Shown: positions 14,410 through 22,142 of the stretch, piece by piece | Position numbering within the stretch: the first letter of the stretch is position 1 | Layout of the letters: each line of letters starts with the position of its first letter | DNA from: Lachnoclostridium sp. UBA1434 | Lineage (GTDB): Bacteria > Bacillota > Clostridia > Lachnospirales > Lachnospiraceae | Direction of reading: 5' to 3' | DNA: 29,289 nt | NCBI GenBank assembly: GCA_002329645.1 | Contig: DCTS01000032.1 | Coordinates: 10,672-39,960, forward strand | Notes under the pieces: model-generated | Databases searched by the model: none | What the model was told of the DNA's origin: nothing | Seen by the model: the letters and a program-made list of their open reading frames with translations, nothing else | Made by a program: the position numbers and the translations under genes

Positions 14410-14619
14410 TTACAACACATCGTAGCCCTGGTCCTCGATTTCAGCTTTGATTTGCTCAAGTGATACCCGGCCGGGATCATAATCCACTTCAACTGTCTTA
14501 TCTTTCAGACTTACCGTAACCTTGTCAACACCGTCCAAAGCTCCTACCGCTCCCTTAACAGCATTTTCGCAATGGGAGCATGACATTCCTTCCACCTTTA
14601 GAATTATATTTTCCATCAT
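14410..14619 (-). CDS. copZ: Copper chaperone CopZ
   Basis: A 69-residue heavy-metal-associated (HMA) domain. The copper-binding loop is GMSCSHC near residues 10-16, and the remaining ferredoxin-like fold fits the family (VEVDYDPGRVSLEQIKAEIE). CopZ carries Cu(I) in the cytoplasm and hands it to the export ATPase encoded just upstream. A GGAGG site lies before two adjacent ATG codons (14619 and 14616), and either may start translation. It begins 34 bases after the copA stop and is probably transcribed from the copA promoter. No clear terminator follows closely; the nearest candidate is the hairpin element about 130 bases downstream. Confidence 0.95.
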   Translation of the reverse strand: MMENIILKVEGMSCSHCENAVKGAVGALDGVDKVTVSLKDKTVEVDYDPGRVSLEQIKAEIEDQGYDVL

Positions 14620-14653
14620 CGTTCCTCCTTAATACTTTTTTTATGCACATGAA

Positions 14654-16903
14654 TTAATGATACGGTTTGAACCTTTTAAGCCTGAGCGCATTTGTTACTA
14701 CCGATACCGAACTGAAAGCCATGGCTGCAGCCGCAAACATGGGATTAAGAAGCGGTCCTCCGAATAGATGCAGAATGCCGGCAGCTATAGGGATTCCGGC
14801 GGTATTATAACCAAATGCCCAGAATAAGTTCTGCTTTATATTCCTTATAGTGCTTTTGCTTAAATGAATTGCTGTGGGGACATCCATCAAGTTGCTTCTC
14901 ATCAGCACGATATCGGCTGACTCAATTGCAACATCCGTTCCTGAACCTATAGCCATGCCAATATCGGCTTGGACAAGAGCCGGAGCATCATTGATGCCGT
15001 CACCGACCATGCATACCCTTCTGCCCTCTGTCTGGAGCTTCTTAACCTCGCCGGCCTTGTCCCCGGGAAGCACCTCGGCCAGAACACGCTCTATACCGAC
15101 CTGCCTTGCTATTGCCTCGGCAGTTTTACGGTTGTCACCCGTTATCATTGCCACCTCGATACCCATGTCCTGAAGCTTTTTTATCGCCTTTATACTGCTT
15201 TCCTTGACAACATCGGCTACAGCAATTATGCCTGCTATTTTTCCTTCAGCTGCAATAAACATGGGGGTTTTCCCTTCTCCGGCCAATGTATCCGAGCTGC
15301 CCTTAAGCTCACCAAGCTCAATATTCCTGTCGTCCATAAGCTTCTTATTACCGATAAGTACGGCTTTGCCATCTATTATAACCTCAATGCCATGACCTGG
15401 TATGGCATTGAAGCTGTCAACCTTCAGTATTCCCAGACCATCCTTCTGCGCTCTCCTTACAATAGCCTCTCCAAGGGGGTGCTCGGAGACCTTCTCTCCC
15501 GATGCCGCAATTTGCAGAAGACTTTGAGCACTGATGCCGGATGCCGGAATGATATCGGTTACCTCCGGCTTCCCCTCGGTAATCGTGCCTGTCTTATCAA
15601 GCACTATAGTATCGATTTTATGGGCAGTTTCCAGGGCTTCACCGCCCTTAATCAGTATGCCGTATTCGGCACCCTTGCCTGTACCCACCATGATTGCCGT
15701 CGGCGTTGCAAGGCCAAGCGCACATGGGCAGGCTATTACCAGTACCGATATGAATATTGTAAGTGAAAATGAAAGTCCGTTGCCTGTCAAAAGCCATCCG
15801 AGGAAAGCCAGAAAAGCTATTATTACTACCACTGGTACAAAATAACCTGATACAATATCAGCCATCTTTGCTATAGGAGCTTTTGATCCCTGTGCTTCCT
15901 CCACCAGCCTGATTATCTGTGCAAGTACCGTATCGGCACCTACGTTAGTTGCCTTATAGGTAATGGATCCGTTATTGTTTATGCTTGCAGCATATACCTT
16001 ATCTCCTGCTTTCTTGTCAACAGGTATGCTCTCCCCGGTCAGCATTGCCTCATCCACGGATGTGTTACCGTCAATAACTATTCCATCAACAGGCAGCTTC
16101 TCACCAGGCTTAACAAGAATAATATCCCCTGCTTCCACCTCGTCGATAGGTATTACCGCCTCCTTGCCTTCCTGGATAATGGTTGCGGTCTTCGGAGCCA
16201 GGCCCATAAGCTTCTTAATTGCATCCGAGGTCCTGTTCCTTGACCTTGTTTCAAAGTACTTGCCAAGAAGAATAAGGGCTATTATAACTCCGGCTGTTTC
16301 GTAATACAGGCCCTCCACAGCCATATGGCTGCCTCCTGCTATACGAATGGTATTATATACGCTGTATATTATAGCAGCCGAGGTTCCGATTGCGACAAGC
16401 GAATCCATATTCGGGCTTTTTGCAATAAGCGCCTTGAATCCAACCGTATAAAACTTATAACCTGCTGTTATGATTGGAATTACCAGGCCTGCCTGCAGGA
16501 GGGCATATCTGAGCGGCTGCATCATCGGATCAAAAAATTCTGGTATCGGAAAAGGCCACCACGATATCATCGGCGCCATAGCAAAATACAATAATACAAG
16601 CCCGAATACCGCCGATATAATGAATTTTATTCTCAGGATCTTTATTGCCCTTTGCTTCTCAAGCTTATCGCTGTCTATCGCCGCATCCTTCTCAGTATCC
16701 ATTGGCTTATATCCCAGCTTTTCTATCGCCTGCCTGATTCCGGACAGCCTTATCAGCTGCGGATCATATTCCACATAAGCCTTCTCTGATGCCAGATTGA
16801 CATTAATGCCGGAGACTCCGGAAAGCTTTCTGAGGGATTTTTCTATACGCTGCGCACATGCCGCACAGGTCATGCCGCCTATTTTAATAGTTTCTTTTTT
16901 CAT
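14654..16903 (-). CDS. copA: Copper-exporting P1B-type ATPase CopA
   Basis: A 749-residue membrane pump that exports Cu(I) using ATP. There is one N-terminal HMA domain (GMTCAAC, Cys13 and Cys16), then eight predicted membrane segments. The actuator loop has TGES at 289-292, the metal-binding membrane motif is CPC at 392-394, the phosphorylation site is DKTGT at 436-440, the nucleotide domain has SEHPLG and the hinge is GDGINDAPAL. The last segments carry the Tyr-Asn and Met-x-x-Ser-Ser residues of Cu(I) pumps (GYNTAG, MAFSSVS). Only one HMA domain is present, whereas many Firmicutes have two. Its promoter carries a CsoR-like box. The csoR gene is not in the window. Confidence 0.97.
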   Translation of the reverse strand: MKKETIKIGGMTCAACAQRIEKSLRKLSGVSGINVNLASEKAYVEYDPQLIRLSGIRQAIEKLGYKPMDTEKDAAIDSDKLEKQRAIKILRIKFIISAVFGLVLLYFAMAPMISWWPFPIPEFFDPMMQPLRYALLQAGLVIPIITAGYKFYTVGFKALIAKSPNMDSLVAIGTSAAIIYSVYNTIRIAGGSHMAVEGLYYETAGVIIALILLGKYFETRSRNRTSDAIKKLMGLAPKTATIIQEGKEAVIPIDEVEAGDIILVKPGEKLPVDGIVIDGNTSVDEAMLTGESIPVDKKAGDKVYAASINNNGSITYKATNVGADTVLAQIIRLVEEAQGSKAPIAKMADIVSGYFVPVVVIIAFLAFLGWLLTGNGLSFSLTIFISVLVIACPCALGLATPTAIMVGTGKGAEYGILIKGGEALETAHKIDTIVLDKTGTITEGKPEVTDIIPASGISAQSLLQIAASGEKVSEHPLGEAIVRRAQKDGLGILKVDSFNAIPGHGIEVIIDGKAVLIGNKKLMDDRNIELGELKGSSDTLAGEGKTPMFIAAEGKIAGIIAVADVVKESSIKAIKKLQDMGIEVAMITGDNRKTAEAIARQVGIERVLAEVLPGDKAGEVKKLQTEGRRVCMVGDGINDAPALVQADIGMAIGSGTDVAIESADIVLMRSNLMDVPTAIHLSKSTIRNIKQNLFWAFGYNTAGIPIAAGILHLFGGPLLNPMFAAAAMAFSSVSVVTNALRLKRFKPYH

Positions 16904-16963
16904 GATGTCTCAGCCTTTCTATATATTTATTATATACTTCGGCAACTTTATTATGTGCCGTTT

Positions 16964-17025
16964 ACCCCACCCCTGTGGGGTGTTCCTTATAATAATATTT
17001 TATTCCTTTTATATATAATTGTCAA
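16964..17025 (-). promoter_or_regulatory. copA promoter with CsoR-like operator
   Basis: On the minus strand TTGACA (17020-17025), 17 bases and TAAAAT (16997-17002) make a consensus promoter. Just downstream, near +10 to +27, is the perfect inverted repeat ACCCCAC-ccct-GTGGGGT (16964-16981), which strongly resembles operators of CsoR copper-sensing repressors. Repression without copper and release with copper would fit the position. Confidence 0.8.
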
Positions 17026-17030
17026 TAAGC

Positions 17031-17099
17031 AATATAGATTAACCGATGCTTTCAATGTAGATTAACCAATGCTTTCAATATAGATTATCCGGTGCTTTC
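17031..17099. repeat. Three tandem 23-bp repeats upstream of copA
   Basis: Three consecutive copies of the unit AATATAGATTAACCGATGCT-TTC, at 17031-17053, 17054-17076 and 17077-17099, differ at only a few positions. They end 6 bases from the copA -35 box. The period is close to two helical turns, which would suit an activator array, but they may also be a simple minisatellite. Confidence 0.85.
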
Positions 17100-17290
17100 A
17101 ACTTATGATTTAAATCGTCAATAACGGTAATCCTGCTGTGAATCATGTCCACCTGGCAGCTATAGGCATTACCCTGTTCTCCGGCATATCCCATGTTTTC
17201 CGAAGCAGTCGGAAAATAATTGAACAGCCTGAAAATACCCGGGCTGTTCATTATTATATATAATATCAGGACTATTACAGCAAATCCCAA
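17075..17290 (-). CDS. Possible small membrane-anchored protein
   Basis: A 71-codon frame with a TTG start and an AAGGA site about 9 bases upstream. The N terminus is strongly hydrophobic (FAVIVLILYIIM), followed by a polar region with no recognised motif (SENMGYAGEQGNAYSCQVDM). Its last eight residues (LKAPDNLY) are encoded by the first copy, in its reading direction, of the 23-bp repeat, and the stop lies inside the repeats. The hydrophobic start and plausible site favour a real gene. The small size and lack of a known family argue against it. Confidence 0.35.
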   Translation of the reverse strand: MGFAVIVLILYIIMNSPGIFRLFNYFPTASENMGYAGEQGNAYSCQVDMIHSRITVIDDLNHKLKAPDNLY

Positions 17291-17331
17291 GAGCCTGCTT
17301 CCTTAAAGTCAGCATTCTTATTTTTCTTTCG

Positions 17332-17352
17332 CCAAGCTCCTTGGGGTTTTTT
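17332..17352 (+). terminator. Terminator-like hairpin with no plus-strand gene upstream
   Basis: CCAAG-ctc-CTTGG is followed by GG and six T. It has the form of a plus-strand terminator, yet no plus-strand gene precedes it, so it may stop antisense transcription. The rest of 17291-17457 shows no gene. Confidence 0.4.
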
Positions 17353-17457
17353 ATGAGCTAATCAATCTTTTTAATTACAGCCTTAATTTGCTGCAGGCTT
17401 ACTAATACAGCATTGTGAATAGCATATGAAAAGCCATATCACATGCATATATGATTT

Positions 17458-18792
17458 TTACCATATTCCCTGCGCAAGCATAGCATTTGCAACCTTTTCA
17501 AAGCCTGCAATATTGGCACCTACTACATAATCGCCTGCTGCGTCATATCTCTTAGCGGCTTCATCAAGGTTATGGAAAATATTAACCATAATCTGCTTGA
17601 GCTTTGCATCCACTTCTTCGAAGGACCAGTTTAGCCTCTCACTGTTTTGAGTCATCTCAAGAGCCGATGTAGCAACGCCTCCGGCATTGGCAGCCTTGCC
17701 CGGAGCGAAGAGCACACCGTTCTCCTGCAGATACTTTGTTGCATCCAGCGATGTAGGCATATTGGCACCTTCCGCAACGGCTTTGCAGCCATTTGCAACC
17801 AGTTCCCTGGCATCCTCAAGCAGCAGCTCATTTTGAGTTGCACATGGAAGTGCAATATCACATTTTATGCTCCATACGCCTCTGCCCTCATGGTATTCGG
17901 CCTTCGGCCTTAATGCCTTATATTCCGAAATACGTGCACGCCTTACTTCTTTAATATTCTTAAGAACCTCAACATCAATTCCGTCCGGATCGTATATCCA
18001 GCCGTTGGAATCGCTTGCTGTTACAACCGTAGCGCCAAGCTGATGGGCCTTTTGTATTGCGTATATTGCCACATTGCCGGAGCCTGATACGACTATGGTC
18101 TTGCCCTTAATATCAATGCCGTTGCATTTAAGCATCTCTTCCGTAAGATAGAGAAGGCCATACCCGGTAGCTTCCGTTCTGACAAGGGAGCCGCCGTAGG
18201 ACAATCCCTTGCCGGTAAGCACTCCTTCATAGGTTCCCCTTATCTTTTTGAACTGTCCGAACATGTATCCGATTTCCCTTGCGCCCGTTCCGATATCGCC
18301 TGCAGGCACATCCATGTCCGCTCCGACATACTTATAAAGCTCGGTCATAAAGCTTGTGCAGAATGCCAGCACCTCACGGTCCGACTTACCCTTCGGATCA
18401 AAATCGGAACCGCCCTTGCCCCCGCCGATCGGGAGTCCCGTCAGGGAATTCTTAAATATCTGTTCAAATCCCAGGAACTTAATTATACCCAGATTAACGG
18501 ATGGATGCAGCCTGAGACCTCCCTTATAGGGGCCTATTGCATTGTTGAACTGGACACGGTAGCCGGTATTAACCTGTACCCTGCCGCTGTCGTCAACCCA
18601 CGGCACCCTGAACTTAATCTGTCTGTCGGGCTCGACAATTCTTTCAAGCAGCGCTTCCCTTCTATAAACCTCTTCATTTGCATCCACAACAGGACGCAGT
18701 GACTCCAATACCTCCCTGACAGCCTGGTGGAATTCGGGTTCTGCCGGATTCTTTCTAACAACCAGTTCTATTACCTCATCAACATATCCCAT
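17458..18792 (-). CDS. gdhA: Glutamate dehydrogenase (hexameric, probably NADP-dependent)
   Basis: Interconverts 2-oxoglutarate plus ammonia and glutamate, linking carbon and nitrogen metabolism. Starting at the ATG at 18792 gives 444 residues, the normal length for this family. The frame is open to 18840, but a strong AAGGAG site precedes 18792 and the extra N terminus is unlike the family. Substrate residues are visible: Lys90 in GPYKGGLR, Lys126 in PIGGGKGGSDFDPKGKS and the catalytic Asp in DVPAGDIGTG (near 166). The coenzyme-binding strand is VVSGSGNVAIYA. NADP use is inferred from overall resemblance to the small bacterial enzymes. It stands alone on the minus strand behind a leader that contains a terminator. 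Confidence 0.96.
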   Translation of the reverse strand: MGYVDEVIELVVRKNPAEPEFHQAVREVLESLRPVVDANEEVYRREALLERIVEPDRQIKFRVPWVDDSGRVQVNTGYRVQFNNAIGPYKGGLRLHPSVNLGIIKFLGFEQIFKNSLTGLPIGGGKGGSDFDPKGKSDREVLAFCTSFMTELYKYVGADMDVPAGDIGTGAREIGYMFGQFKKIRGTYEGVLTGKGLSYGGSLVRTEATGYGLLYLTEEMLKCNGIDIKGKTIVVSGSGNVAIYAIQKAHQLGATVVTASDSNGWIYDPDGIDVEVLKNIKEVRRARISEYKALRPKAEYHEGRGVWSIKCDIALPCATQNELLLEDARELVANGCKAVAEGANMPTSLDATKYLQENGVLFAPGKAANAGGVATSALEMTQNSERLNWSFEEVDAKLKQIMVNIFHNLDEAAKRYDAAGDYVVGANIAGFEKVANAMLAQGIW

Positions 18793-18906
18793 ATTATCTC
18801 TCTCCTTTTTATTTTTTCCGGTAAATATCAAAGCGCTCATACCGCATGGAATTTTTAAGGGGAAGAAAATCCATAGCTAAATTGAATTTTCTCCGGAATT
18901 TAACAT

Positions 18907-18959
18907 AACAAAAAAGGCGCAATTAAAATAACAAATGCGCCTTTGAATTTGTTTGTTAT
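18907..18959 (-). terminator. Intrinsic terminator with competing stem in the gdhA leader
   Basis: On the minus strand a 9-bp stem AAAGGCGCA/TGCGCCTTT (18936-18944 with 18913-18921, 14-base loop) is followed by a run of T. No minus-strand gene lies upstream, because rqcH is transcribed away, so it sits inside the gdhA leader about 120 bases before the start codon. ATAACAAA (18952-18959) can pair with TTTGTTAT (18928-18935) in the terminator loop, an 8-bp alternative stem that could interfere with termination. TATAAT at 18993-18998 is a possible -10 box. Confidence 0.65.
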
Positions 18960-19082
18960 ATTATAACCACCTTTATAACTAATTGCAAGTATATTATATG
19001 ATAATTTTACGCCTCAATCGATAAAATAAATTAGACATTTTAACATATATTTAATATACTATCCCATATACAGCGCAATTTA

Positions 19083-19091
19083 TGCTATAAT
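19083..19091 (+). promoter_or_regulatory. rqcH promoter, extended -10
   Basis: TGCTATAAT is an extended -10 element with a perfect hexamer (19086-19091), about 80 bases before rqcH. No good -35 is visible. Together with the gdhA leader this accounts for most of the 18793-19171 spacer. Confidence 0.55.
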
Positions 19092-19171
19092 CCAGGAATA
19101 TAAATACTAATATCCTGCATGTTTTTCAACTTAGTATCCAAATAGTTTAACAGGGACGTGAAAGATAATCA

Positions 19172-20944
19172 ATGGCACTTGATGGAATTGTAATTGCAAA
19201 TATAATATATGAGCTAAGAAATACTCTTTTAGGAGGCAGGATAAACAAGATCTCCCAACCCGAAAGGGACGAGCTTGTATTTACCATAAAGGGACAGCCA
19301 AGGGAGCCATATAAGCTTTTAATATCAGCCTCTGCAGGTATGCCTCTTATATATCTGTGCTCCGGGTCGAAGCCTTCTCCCATGACGGCTCCGAATTTTT
19401 GCATGCTTTTAAGAAAGCATCTCAATAATGCCGTAATACTCGATATATCCCAGCCCGGCCTTGAGCGTATTGTAAACATTAAGCTTAAATCCTCGGATGA
19501 GTTGGGTGATGTGAGGATAAAATATCTTATAGCGGAGCTTATGGGAAAGCATAGCAATATAATCTTTTGCGATGAAGATATGACAATAATAGATAGTATA
19601 AAGAGAGTTAGCCAGTTTGTCAGCTCTGTGAGGGAGGTTCTTCCCGGACGCAGCTACTTCATCCCCCGCACTGTCGATAAGGCCGACCCTTTATCACTGG
19701 ATTATGACGGCTTTCAAAAGTACGTGCTTACAAAACCGATGGAGGCGGGCAAGGCTCTGTATACAGGATTGACGGGAATAAGCCCCCTTATTGCCAATGA
19801 ACTCTGCTGTCGTGCGTCAATTGATGCCGCTGCTGCCACCGATGCCTTAAGTGAGTCTGAGAGCCTGCACCTGTTCAGGAATTTTGAACGGCTTATGGAA
19901 GCAGTAAAGGATTGTGACTTCGCTCCCAATATAGTACTTAAGAACAATATTCCTGCCGAATTCTCAAGTGTTAAGCTTAGCTGCTATGAAGGATATGATA
20001 TCAAGCAATATACCTCGGTATCGGAAATGCTTGAAGCCTATTATGCTGATAGGGACAAGGCTTCAAGGAACCGTCAGAGATCAGCCGACCTGCGCAAGCT
20101 GGTTGCAAATGCAATTGACCGGACGCGTAAGAAATACGACCTTCAGCTTAAGCAGCTTGAGGATACCGAGAAACGTGAAAAGTACAGAGTGTACGGGGAG
20201 CTTATAACATCCTACGGCTACGGACTTGAACCGGGAGCCAAGGTTCTTGAAGCTGTAAATTATTATGACGGAAAGGAAATAAGCATACCCCTGGATCCTA
20301 CTATCACACCTGTAGAAAATGCCAAGCAGTATTTTGAAAAATACAGCAAGCTGAAGCGCACCTATGAGGCCCTCTCCGCCCATATTAAGGAGACCGCCGA
20401 AGAGCTTGAGCATCTGCGCACAATACAGGCAGCCCTGGATTTTGCAGCGGATGAGAATGATCTTGCCGATATCAGGCGGGAACTGGCTGAGTACGGGTAT
20501 ATCAAAAAAGGTGCTGTTATAAGCAAAGGCCGCGGCACCGGAAAGGCCTCCGTCCATAAGGCAATAAAAAGCATTCCTCTTCATTATGTCTCATCGGACG
20601 GTTATCACATATATGTTGGAAAGAACAATCTTCAGAATGAGGAGCTTACCTTCAGGATGGCTGAGGGCGGCGATTGGTGGTTCCACGCTAAGAATATACC
20701 GGGCTCTCATGTAATTGTGAAGGCAGGCGGGGCGGAGCTTCCTGACAGGACCTTTGAAGAAGCGGCAAGGCTTGCGGCACATTATTCGGCCGCGGAAGGC
20801 ATGGATAAGGTGGAGATTGATTATACCCTTAAAAAGAATGTTAAAAAGCCGGCAGGCGCTAAGCCCGGTTTTGTCATATACCATACGAATTATTCCATGA
20901 TAGCCGGTACGGATATCTCAGATATTAAATCAGCCGATTCATAA
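19172..20944 (+). CDS. rqcH: RqcH / NFACT-family ribosome quality-control protein
   Basis: A 590-residue protein of the NFACT family (formerly annotated FbpA, fibronectin-binding). In Bacillus, RqcH binds split 50S subunits carrying stalled peptidyl-tRNA and adds C-terminal alanine tails. The N-terminal NFACT-N domain begins MALDGIVIANIIYELRN and contains NFCMLLRKHLNNA and the conserved ELMGKHSNIIFCD. A long charged coiled-coil region covers about 280-430. The C-terminal NFACT-R (DUF814) domain has GYHIYVGKNNLQNEELTF, GGDWWFHAKNIPGSHV and KPGFVIYHTNYS. The frame is complete and of full family length. The ribosome binding site is weak (GGGACGTGAAAG). No partner genes lie next to it. Confidence 0.95.
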   Translation: MALDGIVIANIIYELRNTLLGGRINKISQPERDELVFTIKGQPREPYKLLISASAGMPLIYLCSGSKPSPMTAPNFCMLLRKHLNNAVILDISQPGLERIVNIKLKSSDELGDVRIKYLIAELMGKHSNIIFCDEDMTIIDSIKRVSQFVSSVREVLPGRSYFIPRTVDKADPLSLDYDGFQKYVLTKPMEAGKALYTGLTGISPLIANELCCRASIDAAAATDALSESESLHLFRNFERLMEAVKDCDFAPNIVLKNNIPAEFSSVKLSCYEGYDIKQYTSVSEMLEAYYADRDKASRNRQRSADLRKLVANAIDRTRKKYDLQLKQLEDTEKREKYRVYGELITSYGYGLEPGAKVLEAVNYYDGKEISIPLDPTITPVENAKQYFEKYSKLKRTYEALSAHIKETAEELEHLRTIQAALDFAADENDLADIRRELAEYGYIKKGAVISKGRGTGKASVHKAIKSIPLHYVSSDGYHIYVGKNNLQNEELTFRMAEGGDWWFHAKNIPGSHVIVKAGGAELPDRTFEEAARLAAHYSAAEGMDKVEIDYTLKKNVKKPAGAKPGFVIYHTNYSMIAGTDISDIKSADS

Positions 20945-20955
20945 AATAGCCATAT

Positions 20956-21151
20956 CGATAAGGATATTTAATATAGTATTTGCTGATTATTATATAGCTG
21001 TGACGGTAAGGACATTCTGGATATAGTAAAGCTGATTTATAATATATCCGGGGCGGTAAGAATATTTAGCTATATAATGGCTGATGAATAATAATGGCAT
21101 ACCGGTAAGGATATATTAGATACATTATTATCTTATATAAGAATTGCCGGT
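20956..21151. repeat. Four degenerate tandem repeats of about 49 bp
   Basis: Units start at 20956, 21004, 21054 and 21103, each opening with CG(G/A)TAAGGA-like sequence, then an ATAT-rich stretch and, in the first three, GCTGAT. Spacing is 48, 50 and 49 bases. A weaker fifth unit may begin near 21148. They fill most of the rqcH-PHP spacer (20945-21235), in which I see no gene. Confidence 0.7.
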
Positions 21152-21235
21152 TAGAGGTTTGGGACAAGTATATTATTGCTTTATTCATATAAACATGATA
21201 TGCAGTAAGTTGCATGTAGACGAAAGGAAGATTGT

Positions 21236-22111
21236 ATGATTAGTTCGGATTATCATGTCCACTCGGATTTTTCCAGCGACGGGAAGGCCACTATGGAGCA
21301 AATGATAGGGCAGGCAATACGTCTTGGCTTGAAAAGGCTTTGCTTTACCGATCATATGGATTATGATTATTCCCAGTCAGGAGATAACAGCTTTCAGCTT
21401 GATACAGATGCCTATGTCGATGCATTAACCGGGCTTAAGGATAAATACAGCAGCATAATTGATATATTAATGGGTATTGAGCTTGGGCTTCAGCCGCATC
21501 TTGGGAAAAAGCTTTCCGAGCTTACCGATCGTATACCCTTTGATTTTATAATCGGCTCTTCCCATGTCGTCAATCATGTTGATCCTTATTACCCCGAGTA
21601 TTGGGAAGGTATAACCGAGGAAGAGGGAATACGCCGGTATTTTGAAAGCATAATTCAAAATTGTAAAGCCTTCCATGGCTTTCATGTATACGGGCATATC
21701 GACTATGTCATAAGATATGTCCCCCGTATCCTGGACTGGAGAAGGAAAATTGTAAAGGGCCAAGGTGCAATAAAGGTTCCCGCAGAATTAACATCACAGA
21801 TATATCCTTATGATAAATATTCGGATATCATAGATGAGGCGCTTAAAACCATCCTGTATTACGGAAAGGGTATTGAATTAAACACATCTGGACTTTTCAA
21901 GGGCTTTGATTTCACCCATCCAAGGCTTGAGATACTTCAAAGATACAGGGAGCTTGGCGGCGAGCTGATTACTATTGGCTCAGATTCCCATAAACCTGAA
22001 ACCTTATGCTATAGCTTTGACTATGCAGAAACCCTGCTTTACAGCCTGGGATACAGATACTATACCGTATTTGAGCAGGGCAAGCCCATCATGCTTCCTC
22101 TGGACAAATAA
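21236..22111 (+). CDS. hisK: Histidinol-phosphatase, PHP family (HisK/HisJ type)
   Basis: A 291-residue PHP-domain metal-dependent phosphatase. The metal-binding blocks are visible: DYHVHSDFSSDG (His7, His9), CFTDHMD, GIELGLQ, IIGSSHVV, VYGHIDYV and GSDSHKPE near the C terminus. This is the pattern of the histidinol-phosphatases that dephosphorylate histidinol phosphate to histidinol in Firmicutes. It is not beside other his genes, and PHP enzymes with other phosphate substrates look alike, so the substrate is likely but not certain. The ATG has an AAAGGAAG site. It ends 11 bases before the convergent mnmA gene, with a GC-rich hairpin across the junction. Confidence 0.88.
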   Translation: MISSDYHVHSDFSSDGKATMEQMIGQAIRLGLKRLCFTDHMDYDYSQSGDNSFQLDTDAYVDALTGLKDKYSSIIDILMGIELGLQPHLGKKLSELTDRIPFDFIIGSSHVVNHVDPYYPEYWEGITEEEGIRRYFESIIQNCKAFHGFHVYGHIDYVIRYVPRILDWRRKIVKGQGAIKVPAELTSQIYPYDKYSDIIDEALKTILYYGKGIELNTSGLFKGFDFTHPRLEILQRYRELGGELITIGSDSHKPETLCYSFDYAETLLYSLGYRYYTVFEQGKPIMLPLDK

Positions 22112-22142
22112 AAGCGGCGGCCTTATCTTATTGTGCCGCCGC
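22106..22142 (-). terminator. Terminator of the isc-mnmA operon, overlapping the mnmA stop
   Basis: GCGGCGGC and GCCGCCGC (22135-22142 and 22114-22121) form an 8-bp GC stem with a 13-base loop. Read on the minus strand it is followed by TTTTATTT. The 5' arm encodes the Gly-Gly-Gly near the end of MnmA, and the stop codon lies in the loop. The plus-strand side has no T-run, so it serves the minus strand. Confidence 0.85.

Noticed and set aside
18793..18840. N-terminal extension of glutamate dehydrogenase
   Set aside because: The strong AAGGAG site lies inside this stretch, before the ATG at 18792, and the extra residues do not resemble the family.
18965..18974. AAAGGTGGTT in the gdhA leader as a T-box
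   Set aside because: Only part of the conserved T-box sequence is present, the specifier stem is not visible, and gdhA is not an amino-acyl or amino-acid biosynthesis gene of the usual T-box type.
17031..21151. Tandem repeats as a CRISPR array
   Set aside because: The 23-bp units and 49-bp units are directly adjacent, with no unique spacers of constant size, and no cas genes are present.
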